DNA from: Micromonospora parva
GTDB taxonomy: Bacteria; Actinomycetota; Actinomycetes; Mycobacteriales; Micromonosporaceae
Length of the DNA stretch: 64,000 nucleotides
Reading direction: 5' to 3'
NCBI RefSeq assembly: GCF_000718515.1
Contig: NZ_JNZS01000008.1
Coordinates: forward strand, 62,001 to 126,000
Position numbers and translations under genes: made by a program. Under the pieces are notes generated by a model. It did not search any database. It worked only from the letters and a program-made list of their open reading frames with translations, and was not told the DNA's origin. Positions 8,108 through 18,247 of the stretch are shown piece by piece; position 1 is the first letter of the stretch; each line of letters opens with the position of its first letter.

Positions 8108-9391
8108 GTGCCAGCAGAACCCGTCGCACCGCCCGCCGTCACCGAAGACGATCCCGGCGGTCGTACGGTCCGTCGCCTGGTCGCCGTGGTGGCGCTCAGC
8201 GCCGTGCTGCCAGCGCTCTACCTGCCCGGCCTCGTGCACGACTTCTTCGATCTCAAGATCTACATGTCCGCGATGGACTGGTGGCGGGTCGGCCACCCGC
8301 TCTACGACTACGTGCAACCCGACCGGGTGCAGGGCGAGCTGTACTTCACCTACCCGCCCTTCAGTGCGCTGCTGCTGTGGCCGTTCGGTCTGCTGCGGCT
8401 CGGCGCGACCGTGGCGATCTTCACGGCGTTGACAGTGTTGGCAGTGGTGCTGACCACCCGGTGGCTGGTGATGCCGGTGATCGACCGACACGGCCTGCCC
8501 CGAACGTTCACACTGGTCACCGCCGTCCTGCTGGTGCTGGCGGTGGAGGGCATCCGGGAGACGATCACCTTCGGCCAGATCAACATGTTGCTGGTCGTGT
8601 TGATCCTGGCCGATCTGCTGTTCGCGGTACCGCGGGCGCGACGCTGGGCCGGGGTGGGCGTGGGGCTGGCGACGGCGCTCAAGATCTTCCCCGGCATCTT
8701 CATCGTGTACCTGCTGGTCACCCGCCGGTGGCGGGCCGCCGCGGTGGCGAGCGCGACCGCGGCGGCGGCGACACTGCTGGCGGCGGCGATCGCCCCGCGC
8801 GACTCGTGGCGGTTCTGGACCCACGAGCTGTGGGCCACCGAGCGGGTGGGGCGCACCGACATCGTCGGCAACCAGTCGCTGTTCGGCCTGCTCAGCCGGT
8901 TCACCGCCCCGGAGAAGCCGGACCGGCTGCTCTGGCTGCTGCTGGTCGCCGTGGTCGCCGGCTACGGGCTGTGGCGGGCCGCCCGGGCGGCCCGGGCCGG
9001 TGACCCGTTGACCGGCCTGACGTTGACCGGGTTGGTCGGCTCCCTGGCTAGCCCGATCACCTGGACCCACCACATCTACTGGTTCGTGCCGGCGGTGGTG
9101 CTGCTCGCCGACGCGGCGTTGAGCGCCAACCGCCCCGACGAGGCACGCCGACGTCGGTGGCTGGCCGCCCTCGCGGTGGGCATCACCGCCCTGACCATCT
9201 ACGGGGTGGTGACGTTCCAGGCCTGGGGTGTGGCGCCGGTCCGCACCCGTGACCCGTTGGACTTCCTCCTGCAGAACACGTACGTGCTGCTCAGTCTGCT
9301 GCTGCTGGTCGCGCTGCCGATGCGGTCGAGGCTGCGTGCGGAAAATCGCACCAATTGGACAGACCTCCCGAGTAGCCATGATCGGCGCTAA
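8108..9391 (+). CDS. GT87-family polyprenyl-phosphate mannosyltransferase-like membrane protein
   Basis: 427 residues with about ten membrane segments. The start of the mature part (PGLVHDFFDLKIYMSAMDWW, then GHPLYDY and YFTYPPFSALLLWP) matches the GT87/DUF2029 family, which includes mycobacterial PimE. These enzymes use polyprenyl-phosphate-mannose as donor on the outer face of the membrane; the loop Asp after TM1 (HDFFD) is the expected catalytic region. The acceptor is unknown, with phosphatidylinositol mannosides or a surface glycan as candidates. It is divergent from orn. Confidence 0.88.
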   Translation: MPAEPVAPPAVTEDDPGGRTVRRLVAVVALSAVLPALYLPGLVHDFFDLKIYMSAMDWWRVGHPLYDYVQPDRVQGELYFTYPPFSALLLWPFGLLRLGATVAIFTALTVLAVVLTTRWLVMPVIDRHGLPRTFTLVTAVLLVLAVEGIRETITFGQINMLLVVLILADLLFAVPRARRWAGVGVGLATALKIFPGIFIVYLLVTRRWRAAAVASATAAAATLLAAAIAPRDSWRFWTHELWATERVGRTDIVGNQSLFGLLSRFTAPEKPDRLLWLLLVAVVAGYGLWRAARAARAGDPLTGLTLTGLVGSLASPITWTHHIYWFVPAVVLLADAALSANRPDEARRRRWLAALAVGITALTIYGVVTFQAWGVAPVRTRDPLDFLLQNTYVLLSLLLLVALPMRSRLRAENRTNWTDLPSSHDRR

Positions 9392-9443
9392 CCTGTCCTC
9401 ATCTACCTCAAGCGTCGCTCGGGTAGCACCGATCCCCCGGTGA

Positions 9444-9480
9444 GAGTGGCCCTCCGCGTCGGCAGCGCGAAGGGCCACTC
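9444..9480. terminator. Hairpin between convergent genes, possible terminator
   Basis: 10 bp perfect stem GAGTGGCCCT/AGGGCCACTC around a 17-base loop, without a clear T run. It lies between the ends of the GT87 gene and the unknown membrane protein gene, so it may serve both strands. Confidence 0.45.
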
Positions 9481-9537
9481 GCCGTTCCACCCGCCGCCAG
9501 CGGCCGGCCGCCACCAGGCACGGCAACAGCCGGACCG

Positions 9538-10575
9538 TCAGCCGGCCGGATCGCCATCGGGCCGACCGTCAGCCGGTGGGGCCACCACCGGTCGGGCCGT
9601 GGGCTCCTCCGCGTCGGCCGGCGGCCAGGCGAGGCTCAGCGTCACCTCCGGCGGACGGGGCAGCCGTACCGGCTCGTCAAGGTCGGCGAGGGTGGCCGGG
9701 CGGGCACCGATCGCCGACCGGGACCGCTCCGCCGCCCCGGCACCGACCGGGGTGAGCTGACGTACCGCCAACGGCTCGGTCGGCTCCGGCTTCCGGGGGC
9801 CCAGGCCACTGAGCGACGTGACCCCGAGGCGGCCGGCGAGCACCGGCACCTGGTCCGGCTCGACCACGAAGATCACCTCGCGCGGGCGCAGCGGTCGCAG
9901 CAGGATCAGCACCGCGCCCACCACCAGCAGCACGCCGACCGCCAGCAGACCCCAGGCGGCCGGACCGGTCCACCCGACCTGCAACTCCGCGCGCAGGTCC
10001 AGGGCCAGGTCGGCACCGCCGTCGGGGCGCATCACCACCAGGCTCATGGGCTCGTCGGCGAGGTCGTCCGCGCTCCACTCCAGCGAGCCGATTCCCTCGC
10101 GTACCCAGAAGGGCCGACCCAGCGGCGTGACCAGGCCGTCGGCCGTCGCGGCGCCCGACGGGTCGGTGCGCGGGGTGTCGATGGCCGGTCCGGCCGGGTC
10201 GAGCCGGACCGGCAGCGGCCCCCGGGCCAGCGCCACCCGGCGGACCGTGGCGTGCGGCACCGCCGCCAGCCAGCCACGCACCTCGGCGGTGGGCGCCAGC
10301 CCGACGAACGCCGGCCCGCCAGTGGTGCGGGCGTCCAGGTGCAGCCGGGCCTGCGCGGTACGCGCGAAGGGCGCCTCCTGTCGCAGCAGCCGGTCGAGGT
10401 CGGTGACCACCACCGCGTGACCGGGCGTGCGGACCGTTTCGAAGCGGGCGGTGAAGACCCCGCCGGGGTCGGCGTGTCGGGTCACCAGCCACAGCCCGCC
10501 ACCGGCGAACAGCGCCGGAATTCCCACAACCAACAGCAGCATCCCGGCGATCGCCCGCACGAACCGCATCCGCAC
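9538..10575 (-). CDS. Unknown two-TM membrane protein
   Basis: 345 residues not assigned to any family. TM1 lies at ~8-28 and TM2 at ~203-225. An external domain of about 170 residues sits between them. A cytoplasmic tail of ~110 residues is rich in Pro, Arg and Glu and starts with LRPLRPREVIFVVEPDQVP. The GTG start follows GGAGGGGG. It resembles lone actinobacterial membrane proteins of unknown function. No catalytic motifs are seen. It is transcribed alone, away from the copper block. Confidence 0.7.
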   Translation of the reverse strand: MRMRFVRAIAGMLLLVVGIPALFAGGGLWLVTRHADPGGVFTARFETVRTPGHAVVVTDLDRLLRQEAPFARTAQARLHLDARTTGGPAFVGLAPTAEVRGWLAAVPHATVRRVALARGPLPVRLDPAGPAIDTPRTDPSGAATADGLVTPLGRPFWVREGIGSLEWSADDLADEPMSLVVMRPDGGADLALDLRAELQVGWTGPAAWGLLAVGVLLVVGAVLILLRPLRPREVIFVVEPDQVPVLAGRLGVTSLSGLGPRKPEPTEPLAVRQLTPVGAGAAERSRSAIGARPATLADLDEPVRLPRPPEVTLSLAWPPADAEEPTARPVVAPPADGRPDGDPAG

Positions 10576-10673
10576 CGTCCCCCTCCGTAGCCAAATACCC
10601 GGCCGACCTTACCGACGCAACCCGCCTGATCAGGGGATATCCACGGCACGGCCGACTCCGACTGCGGAAAGCA

Positions 10674-10706
10674 CGCTGGCCCGCCGGAATATCCGGCGGG
10701 CCAGCG
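10674..10706 (-). terminator. Terminator of the YcnI/CopCD transcript
   Basis: Perfect 15 bp stem CGCTGGCCCGCCGGA with a 3-base ATA loop, 14 bases after the YcnI-like stop codon. The minus-strand 3' flank contains TTTCC. Confidence 0.7.
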
Positions 10707-10719
10707 GGTCAGACCGGGG

Positions 10720-11457
10720 TCAGGCCTTGGCGACCGGCTCCCGGCGGGTCCGCGTGAACGCCAGCCCACCCAGCACCAGGCCGGCGAGACCGGCGACGAG
10801 ACCGGCCACACCGAGGCCGACAGCGAGCCCGTTGCCGTCGTCGTCGTCATCATCGTCGGGCGATGCGACGGCGGCGCTCGGCGAGGCCGAACCCGCCGGC
10901 GCGGCCGCGGCGGCCAGGGTGAGCACCGGCGCCGGGTGCTCCGGCTCCTCGGCACCCGCCGCCACCGGTTCGTCGATCCAACGCGAGATGTTGCCGTCCG
11001 AGTAGGTCTGCAGGGTCTTGAAGATCATCGAGTCGACCTGCGGCAGCGGCCCCAGCGACACCGGGAACTCCTGGAACTGCCCCGGCTTCACCCCCGCGTC
11101 ACCGGAAGCCGTCCAGGTGATCTTGGAGACCGCCTCGGTGAGCTGACTGCCGTGCACCTCGATCGGCGGGTCCACCTTGCGCTTCTCCGTGGTGACCGTC
11201 CAGCCGGGCACCGGCATCGTCGACACCGAACCGACCGGGGCGTTCTCCGGCAACACGACCTCCAGCTTGGTGGTCGACGCGGTGTCGCTCTCGTTCGGCA
11301 CCCGGAACGCCACCCGGGCGTAGCCGCCCTGGGTCGCCTCCTTCGGGTTCACCGTGACGTGCGCGGACGCCGGCCCGGCGAAGCCGAGCACAGCGGTGGC
11401 GGCGGCGGTGAACGCCAGGGCGGCAGCGGCGGTTGCGGTGCGCCGGAATCGGGTCAT
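10720..11457 (-). CDS. YcnI-like copper-binding protein (DUF1775)
   Basis: 245 residues. The signal peptide ends at PASA, leaving His as the first mature residue (HVTVNPKEATQGG), the mono-histidine-brace signature of YcnI copper proteins. A DUF1775 beta domain (~30-165) is followed by an Ala/Ser/Asp-rich linker and a C-terminal TM (~215-238), so it is anchored on the outside of the membrane. ATG 11457 is preferred because it gives the signal peptide and follows GAGAGG. It starts 17 bases after the CopC-CopD gene, so the two form an operon for copper handling. Confidence 0.92.
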   Translation of the reverse strand: MTRFRRTATAAAALAFTAAATAVLGFAGPASAHVTVNPKEATQGGYARVAFRVPNESDTASTTKLEVVLPENAPVGSVSTMPVPGWTVTTEKRKVDPPIEVHGSQLTEAVSKITWTASGDAGVKPGQFQEFPVSLGPLPQVDSMIFKTLQTYSDGNISRWIDEPVAAGAEEPEHPAPVLTLAAAAAPAGSASPSAAVASPDDDDDDDGNGLAVGLGVAGLVAGLAGLVLGGLAFTRTRREPVAKA

Positions 11458-11474
11458 GGGTTTCGCGAACCTCT

Positions 11475-13142
11475 CTAACGGATGGGCACGGTGGCGGTCA
11501 CCGTGGCCTGGTCGATGTCGGTCGTTCGGGCGGTGATCTTCAGTTGCCACTCGCCGGAGGTCGGCAGGCTGATGTCGCCGTAGGCGTGACTGTCCGTCAA
11601 CCGCAGCAACGGCACCTCGATCGGCTCGATCCCGGCCGAGGGCAGCGCGACTGTCGCCTTCCACTCCGCGACCAGCAGCGGCTGGTTGTTCTTGTCGTAC
11701 GCGTACAGGTGCACCGAGTTGTTGCCCCGCTGGGCCGGGCTCACCTCGACCTCCACTGCCAACAACGGGTTGTCCAGCCTGGTGCTGAAGAAGCCGGACT
11801 CGGCCCCGGCCGACGGGCCGGCCACGGCGGTGCGGGCGGGCGTGGTCTGCACGAGCGTGGCGGACACCGCCAGCACCACCACGGTGACTGCCAACTCCAC
11901 CAGGACCGCCCGGCGCACCGGCGCCGGGCGTTGCGCCGCGACCCGGCTGCGCACCAGGTGCCGGGAGTACGCGGCCACGGCGATGACAATCGCGAACAGC
12001 CCGATCTTGGCGAGCAGCAGACGCCCGTACGTGGTGTCGATCAGCGCCCGCGGGGTGGCCACCTCGATCAGCGCCTGGACGGTGCCGGCGAGCAGCAGCG
12101 CCGAGACGGCGAGCGCCGCCCAGCGTGACCAGATCGGCAGGATCGCGCCCAGCTCCCGTTCGTCGGCCTGACGCAGCAGGAAGACGGCGAGCATGAGCAG
12201 CCCGCCCAGCCAGACCGCCATGCTGCCCAGGTGGACCGCGTCGACCACCACCGACACCGCCGGCGCCGGGGAGGCCGCCGGGTGCCCGGCCAGCGGCCAG
12301 GTCAGCAGGGCGGCACCGCCGAGCACGGCCAGGATGATCGCGTCCGCCCTACCGGCGGGCCGGGCCAGCAGCGGGCGGAGCAGGAAGATCGACGCCGCCA
12401 GCAGGCCGAGCCGGACCAGGTGGGCGGCGCCAAAGGCGCTGCCGAAGACACTGCCGAACCCCTCACCGGTGACGTCGAAGAGACCACCGCCGGCGGTGTA
12501 GGGCACCTGCAACCACAGATCGGCGAGGGTGGCGAAGGCCACCAGACCGAGGCCGGTCCAGGCCAGCCGGGTCGGCCCCCGCCGGGAGAGCCGGCGCGGC
12601 CAGAGCGCGGCGAGCACCAACGCCGGGCCGACCAGCAGCACCAGACCTGCGTAGCCGAGGAAGCGGGCCACCTTCACCGCCGTCCCCACCACCGGGTTGG
12701 CGCGGCTGTCCGTGCCGGAGTCGACGGGCGGGGTCGAGGCGGCGCCGACCGAGTAGGTGAACGCCCCGGAGACCGGGTGACTGTCGGCGGAGATCACCCG
12801 GAAGCTGACCAGGTAGGTGCCGCGCGCGCCGCCCGGGTCCACTGGGATGGTCACCACGCCGCCGCTGAACGACGGTTCGCCCCGGTCGGCCCGGGACCCG
12901 TCCGGCGCGATGACCCGGATCTTGCCGGGCACCTTGCGGACCGACTCACTGAACGTGAGGACCACCTCGGACGGCCCGCTCGGCACGACGGATGAGGCAG
13001 CCGGACTGCTGCTCTGCAGCACCGCGTGGGCGCTGGCGGAGGTGGCTGGCGCGATCAACAAGGCGACGACGGTGACCAGGAGGCCGGCGGCGGCGGCCAG
13101 TCGGGCGGCCCAGCGGCGGGGGGCGACAGTCATGCCGGCCAT
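11475..13142 (-). CDS. CopC-CopD fusion, copper resistance/uptake protein (YcnJ-like)
   Basis: About 555 residues. A signal peptide precedes a CopC domain beginning HAVLQSSSPA, with the mature N-terminal His as ligand and DSHPVSG as the second copper-site motif. CopC occupies ~40-140; a CopD domain with about eight membrane segments covers ~160-440. A C-terminal periplasmic YtkA-like beta domain (~445-550) follows. The fusion is expected to bind copper outside and move it across the membrane. Starts at 13142 (MAGMTV) and 13133 (MTV) are equally possible. It lies upstream of the YcnI-like gene and is divergent from the ECF sigma gene. Confidence 0.92.
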   Translation of the reverse strand: MAGMTVAPRRWAARLAAAAGLLVTVVALLIAPATSASAHAVLQSSSPAASSVVPSGPSEVVLTFSESVRKVPGKIRVIAPDGSRADRGEPSFSGGVVTIPVDPGGARGTYLVSFRVISADSHPVSGAFTYSVGAASTPPVDSGTDSRANPVVGTAVKVARFLGYAGLVLLVGPALVLAALWPRRLSRRGPTRLAWTGLGLVAFATLADLWLQVPYTAGGGLFDVTGEGFGSVFGSAFGAAHLVRLGLLAASIFLLRPLLARPAGRADAIILAVLGGAALLTWPLAGHPAASPAPAVSVVVDAVHLGSMAVWLGGLLMLAVFLLRQADERELGAILPIWSRWAALAVSALLLAGTVQALIEVATPRALIDTTYGRLLLAKIGLFAIVIAVAAYSRHLVRSRVAAQRPAPVRRAVLVELAVTVVVLAVSATLVQTTPARTAVAGPSAGAESGFFSTRLDNPLLAVEVEVSPAQRGNNSVHLYAYDKNNQPLLVAEWKATVALPSAGIEPIEVPLLRLTDSHAYGDISLPTSGEWQLKITARTTDIDQATVTATVPIR

Positions 13143-13300
13143 GGTCGCCGATCGGTGTCCCGTTCGGCGACCCGAGGGGGGTGGCCGCGTCGGAGATCGC
13201 ACGTCATGAACGGGTAGTCGGCCCGGGTCGGGGAAAAGTTCCCGACGTGGCGCAGACCATCCAAGGGCCGAACGACCCTGACGCGTCGCCCGGTGCCGCG

Positions 13301-13306
13301 TAACCT
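13301..13306 (+). promoter_or_regulatory. Possible -10 box of the ECF sigma gene
   Basis: TAACCT eight bases before the GTG start at 13315, with TGACGC 16 bases further upstream. This suggests a leaderless or near-leaderless mRNA. Confidence 0.4.
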
Positions 13307-13314
13307 GGTGTGTC

Positions 13315-13905
13315 GTGATCCCTGTCCCGCGTGACTCCGGTGCCGCCGGTCCGGCGGAGCCGGTCGACGACGTCGCCCGGGACCCGGCAACCGGGTGGGC
13401 GTTGACCGCCCGCGACGGTGACCCCACCGCCCAGGCGGCGTTCGTCCGGCTGACCCAGGCCGACGTCTGGCGGTTCGCCGCCGCCCTGGTCGACCCGGAC
13501 AGCGCCGACGACCTGACCCAGGAGACCTACCTGCGGGCGTTTCGGGCGCTGCCCGCGTTCGAGGGTCGCTCCAGCGCCCGCACCTGGCTGCTCGGCATCG
13601 CCCGGCGGGCCTGCGCCGACCACCTACGCACTGTCATCCGGCGTCGGCGGCTCGACGAGCGACTGACGGCGAACGCGTACACCGATCGACCGCACCCGGA
13701 CCCGGCCGGCCAGCTCGGCGCCGCCGACCTGGTCCGCCGCCTCGGTCCCGAGCGGCGCTCCGCGTTCGTGCTCACCCAACTGCTCGGCCTGTCGTACGCC
13801 GAGGCCGCCGCCGTCGAAGGGGTGCCGGTGGGCACCATCCGCTCCCGGGTCGCCCGGGCCCGCGACGACCTGGTCGAGGCGGTCGGCGACGCCCTGACCG
13901 GCTGA
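13315..13905 (+). CDS. ECF RNA polymerase sigma factor (SigC-like)
   Basis: 196 residues with sigma region 2 (~35-105, DLTQETYLRAFRALPAFEG then SARTWLLGIARR) and region 4 (~130-190, LTQLLGLSYAEAAAVEGVPVGTIRSRVARAR). It resembles the actinobacterial SigC group by memory of family features. No anti-sigma gene is recognisable next to it; the following genes are MauE and DsbA-like proteins, which could serve as a membrane redox input. It is divergent from the copper genes, so a role in copper or thiol stress is a reasonable inference. GTG start. Confidence 0.9.
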   Translation: MIPVPRDSGAAGPAEPVDDVARDPATGWALTARDGDPTAQAAFVRLTQADVWRFAAALVDPDSADDLTQETYLRAFRALPAFEGRSSARTWLLGIARRACADHLRTVIRRRRLDERLTANAYTDRPHPDPAGQLGAADLVRRLGPERRSAFVLTQLLGLSYAEAAAVEGVPVGTIRSRVARARDDLVEAVGDALTG

Positions 13906-13937
13906 CAGTGGAACTTCCGGCGCGGACGGGACGACAA

Positions 13938-14459
13938 ATGAGCGTGACACCTTCCACCCGGGGCGGCCGGTGGCCAGTGGTCCGCCCCTGGCTCGGCATC
14001 GCCGCCCGACTCGGCCTCGCCGCCGTCTGGTTGGTCGCCGGCGCGTCGAAGGTCAGCGATCTCGCCGCCTCCGGACGGGCGGTCAACGCCTACCAGGTGC
14101 TGCCGTACGACGTGGCGACAGTGATCGGCGCGGCCCTGCCCTTCGTCGAGCTGGCACTGGGCGTGCTGCTGCTGCTCGGTCTGGCCACCCGGCTCGTCGC
14201 CGGGGTCTCCGCCGCACTGCTGGTGGTCTTCATCGCGGGGATCGCCTCGGCCTGGTCGCGAGGGCTGGCCATCGACTGCGGCTGCTTCGGCAGCGGCGGG
14301 CAGCTGGCGGCCGGGCAGGCACCCAGTTACCTCCCGGAGATCCTCCGGGACCTGGGATTCTTGGTTCTAGCCGGATTTCTGCTGATCTGGCCGCGTACGC
14401 CGGTATCGGTGGACGGGTGGTTGTCCGGCGAACCCGTTGTGGAGGACGAGGATGAGTAG
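13938..14459 (+). CDS. MauE/DoxX-like membrane protein
   Basis: 173 residues with four to five membrane segments. The AGASKVSDLAASGRAVNAYQVLP pattern and a CxC pair (Cys114, Cys116 in DCGCFG) fit the MauE family, which is needed for disulfide formation in methylamine dehydrogenase. ATG 13938 is chosen over a GTG 30 bases upstream. Its stop overlaps the start of the DsbA-like gene by 8 bases, so the two are coupled. Together they probably form a membrane/extracellular thiol redox relay. Confidence 0.85.
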   Translation: MSVTPSTRGGRWPVVRPWLGIAARLGLAAVWLVAGASKVSDLAASGRAVNAYQVLPYDVATVIGAALPFVELALGVLLLLGLATRLVAGVSAALLVVFIAGIASAWSRGLAIDCGCFGSGGQLAAGQAPSYLPEILRDLGFLVLAGFLLIWPRTPVSVDGWLSGEPVVEDEDE

Positions 14460-15168
14460 TCGAAAGGGGCAGCGGGACGCCGCCCGGGTGGTCCGCGAGC
14501 AACTGGCCCGCGAACGGCGTCGCCGCCGCACGATCTGGGTCTCCGCCGCCGCGGTCGTCGTCCTGGTCATCGCCGGCGTCGTCGGCTGGGCCGTCTGGTC
14601 CAACCAGCGCTCCGACGACTTCACCACCCCGCCCGGCGCCAACAGCGCCGGCACGGGCATCGTCACCGGCAACGGCCCGGTCACCGTCGACGTCTACGAG
14701 GACTTTCTCTGCCCGGCCTGCAAGCAGTTCGAGCAGACCAGCGGGTCGACGCTCGAACAACTGGTGGCCGAGAACAAGGCAACTGTCGTCTACCACCCGG
14801 TCGCGTACCTCAACCGCTTCTCCACCACCGAGTACTCCACCCGCTCCTCGGCCGCCTCCGGCTGCGCCGCGGCCGGCGGCAAGTACCACGAGTACGCCAA
14901 GGCGCTCTTCGCCCAACAGCCACCCGAGGGCAGCGCCGGGCTCACCGACGACCAGCTGATCGACATCGGCACCAGCGTGGGCCTCGACCGGGGCTCCTTC
15001 GGCACCTGCGTGAAGGACCAGACGTACCGGACGTGGACCGAACACGTCACCGACGACGCCAGCCGGAACAACGTCACCGGCACGCCGACCGTCAGGGTCA
15101 ACGGTCAAGCCGTCGAGAACCCCACCCCGGACGCGCTCACCGCAGCCGTGGCGGCGGCCGGCAAGTGA
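14452..15168 (+). CDS. DsbA-like thiol:disulfide oxidoreductase, membrane-anchored
   Basis: 238 residues. A basic cytoplasmic N-terminus (~1-28) and one TM (~29-50) precede an extracellular thioredoxin_4/DsbA domain with active site CPAC (Cys87, Cys90 in YEDFLCPACKQFE). The cis-Pro loop NVTGTPTVRVNG lies near the C-terminus. The ATG start has GGAGGACGAGG upstream and overlaps the mauE-like gene. It is expected to oxidise or isomerise thiols of exported proteins, with MauE as a likely electron partner; linkage to copper genes suggests metalloprotein maturation. That role is inferred. Confidence 0.9.
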   Translation: MSSRKGQRDAARVVREQLARERRRRRTIWVSAAAVVVLVIAGVVGWAVWSNQRSDDFTTPPGANSAGTGIVTGNGPVTVDVYEDFLCPACKQFEQTSGSTLEQLVAENKATVVYHPVAYLNRFSTTEYSTRSSAASGCAAAGGKYHEYAKALFAQQPPEGSAGLTDDQLIDIGTSVGLDRGSFGTCVKDQTYRTWTEHVTDDASRNNVTGTPTVRVNGQAVENPTPDALTAAVAAAGK

Positions 15169-16260
15169 TCCGTACCCTGCTGGGCCGCGCCGGCCTGGTC
15201 GCGGCCGCGGCCGGCCTCGCGACAGTGATCAGCGCGGCGCCCGCCGCCGCGCACGGCGCGGACGCCCCGGACGGCACCGACTACCGCACCCGGACCACCG
15301 GCGTCGCACCGGCGCGGCCAGGACTTGAGGTACGCGTCATCGAGGCGGGTGCCCGACTGGAGCTGACCAACCACACCGGCCGCACCATCGAGGTCATCGG
15401 CTACTCCGGCGAGCCGTACCTGCGCGTCGGCCCGGACGGGGTCTTCGAGAACAGCCGCTCCCCCGCCACGTACCTCAACAGCACCATCACCGGGGAGACC
15501 GCGCTCCCGGCCGAGGCCGACCCGGCCGCCGCACCGGTCTGGCGGCGGATCGCCGACGGCACCACGGCACGATGGCACGACCAGCGCGCGCTGTGGCAGG
15601 AGTCCGCTCCACCGGCCGCCGTCCGCGCCGCACCGGAGCGCGAACACCGGGTCCGGAACTGGAGCATCCCGCTGCGCGACGGCACCGACCCGGTGGCGAT
15701 CGGCGGCACGCTGGACTGGGTGCCGCCACCGGACGCGTACACCTGGTGGGCGGTGACCATCGTGGGGCTGCTCGCGGTGGGCGCGCTCGGCCTGCTCCCC
15801 GCCGCCGGCCCGGCCGGCGCCCGCGCGCTGTCCGCGCTGGGCGTGCTGCTGATGGTCGGCGGCGCGCTGACCGTCGGCTACCCGGTGGGACGCGAGTTGG
15901 ACGCCGGCGCCCAGGGCGTCGGTGGCGTGCTGGTCGGGCTGCTGTCCGGGCAGATCTGGTCCCTGCTCACCGGCCTCGGCGCGATAGCCGCCGGCTGGTA
16001 CGCGCTACGCCGCCGCCCGGCCGCCGACTTCGTGGTCGCGCTCGCCGGGGCCTGCCTGGCGCTCTTCGCCGGAGCGGCGAACGCCGCCGTGTTCGCCCGC
16101 GCCATCGCCCCGGTGCCCTGGCCGCCGACGACCGCCCGCGTGCTGGTGGCGCTCTTCCTGATCACCGGCGCCGGCGCGACAGCCGCCGGCATCCTGCGCC
16201 TGCACGCCGCCTCCCGCAGCACTGCGGCCGCACCACGGGTCGAGCCCGCCGAGAGTGGGT

Positions 16261-16277
<17 letters not shown>
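15165..16277 (+). CDS. Unknown secreted/membrane protein of the copper-redox block
   Basis: 370 residues from GTG 15165, which overlaps the DsbA-like stop by four bases (GTGA). A signal peptide ends at PAAA, leaving the mature start HGADAPDG. An external domain of about 170 residues (~30-200, with a LTNHTGRTIEVIGYSGEPYLR motif) is followed by five to six TM segments. I do not recognise the family. A His next to the cleavage site, as in the YcnI and CopC proteins of the same block, hints at metal binding but is only suggestive. Its 3' end overlaps the convergent cbiO gene by 17 bases. Confidence 0.75.
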
Positions 16278-17015
<738 letters not shown>

Positions 17016-17019
<4 letters not shown>

Positions 17020-17786
17020 GACAGGACGACGGCGGTGGCGGCGATGGAGGCCGCCACCACCGGCACGGTAGCCGCGACCAGCCACTGACCGGCGCTCGCC
17101 GCACCCTCGCCCTGCCACACGGCCGGCATCCGCCCGGTGTAACCCCGGGACAGCATCGCCAGATAGACCCGCTCGCCGCGCTCGAAGGCGCGCAGGAACA
17201 ACGCCCCGATCCCGGCGGCGAAGCCACGCAGCTGCCACAGGAAGCGCGGGTCGTCGCCCCGGGAGATCCGGGCCACCCGCATCCGCCGGGCCTCGCCCAC
17301 CAGCACGTCCAGGTAGCGCAGCATGAACGTGGCGATCTGGGTGAGCACCTGCGGGCAGTGCAGCCGGTCCAGCCCCACGATCAGATCCCGGGTGGTGGTG
17401 GTCGCGGCGAGCAGGAGCGAGGCGAGCACCCCCAGGGTGCCCTTGGCCAGAATGTTCCACGCGCCGTGCAGCCCGTCCTCGGACAGCCGCAGACCCAGCA
17501 CCTCGATCCGGTCGCCGCTGCCGAGGAACGGCAGGGCGACGGCGAACAGCACGAACGGCAGCTCGATCAACGCTCGGCTGAGCAACCACCGTGGCCCCAC
17601 CCGGGCCAGCGCCGCCACCACGGCCACCAGCACCGCGTACGCGCCGAAGGCCCAGAACGCCTCGCGCGGGGTGGCCACCACGGCGATGGTGAAGACCACC
17701 ATCGCCACGATCTTGACCTCGGGCGGGAGCCGGTGCACCGGCGAGTCCGACTCGCGGTACAGCACGTGCCCGTGACCGGCACCCAT
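17016..17786 (-). CDS. cbiQ: Cobalt/nickel ECF transporter transmembrane component CbiQ
   Basis: 256 residues with about five TM segments. The N-terminal VHRLPPEVKIVAMVVFTIAVVATP and the coupling-helix motifs ARISRGDDPR and LAMLSRGYTGR (the A-R-G pair) identify the ECF T component. It couples CbiO to the CbiM/CbiN substrate unit. It starts 14 bases after cbiN and overlaps cbiO. An H-x-H near the N-terminus (GAGHGHVLY) is not expected to be functional. Confidence 0.93.
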
Positions 17787-17800
17787 CCGCGTACCCCTGC

Positions 17801-18247
17801 TCAGCTGGCCGTGCCGGCGCGCGACGCTGTCGCATCACCGTCGGTGGGCGTGGGCACCGCCGCGTCACCGTCGGTGGGCGTGGGCGTCGGCGCGTCACCG
17901 TCGGTCGGCGGGGTGCCCCGCCGGCGGAGCAGCCAGAACCCGCCGGCGCCGATCGCGAAGGTCACCAGCACACCGAGCACCCCGGACAGGCCGGTGGAGA
18001 CGAAACTGTTCTGCACACCGCGGACGGCGTAGTCGGCGAGCGGGCTGTCGGCCAACTCGTGGTCGCGGGCCTGCTGCGCCGGGCAGCTCCCGCCGACGAT
18101 GTTGTCGTCGGCGTCGACGGTGCAGCCCTTGAGCAGTGACGAGTCCAACCCGTCCGGGTGCGACGAGGCGTAGTTGCTGACCACACCAGCGAGCAGCAGG
18201 GCGACCAGCAGGCCGCCGGCCAGGAAGGCCCAGGAGCGGTTCTTCAT
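17801..18247 (-). CDS. cbiN: Cobalt transporter accessory subunit CbiN with repeat tail
   Basis: 148 residues. It has two TM segments (~5-25 and ~88-108) and the CbiN loop with SSHPDGLDSSLLKG, similar to the PDGLE motif. CbiN inserts a loop that aids metal loading into CbiM. The ATG overlaps the cbiM stop (ATGA). Unusually, a cytoplasmic tail of ~35 residues holds three near-exact copies of an 8-residue unit, PTPTDGDA-like, encoded at ~17829-17908. Such a tail is not part of the core family and may be a slippage product. Confidence 0.9.
   Translation of the reverse strand: MKNRSWAFLAGGLLVALLLAGVVSNYASSHPDGLDSSLLKGCTVDADDNIVGGSCPAQQARDHELADSPLADYAVRGVQNSFVSTGLSGVLGVLVTFAIGAGGFWLLRRRGTPPTDGDAPTPTPTDGDAAVPTPTDGDATASRAGTAS

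Noticed and set aside
17020..17898. N-terminal extension of CbiO by ~290 residues in an open frame
   Set aside because: This stretch is the shadow of cbiQ in another frame; cbiQ is clearly the real gene, and the ATG at 17019 gives a standard CbiO.
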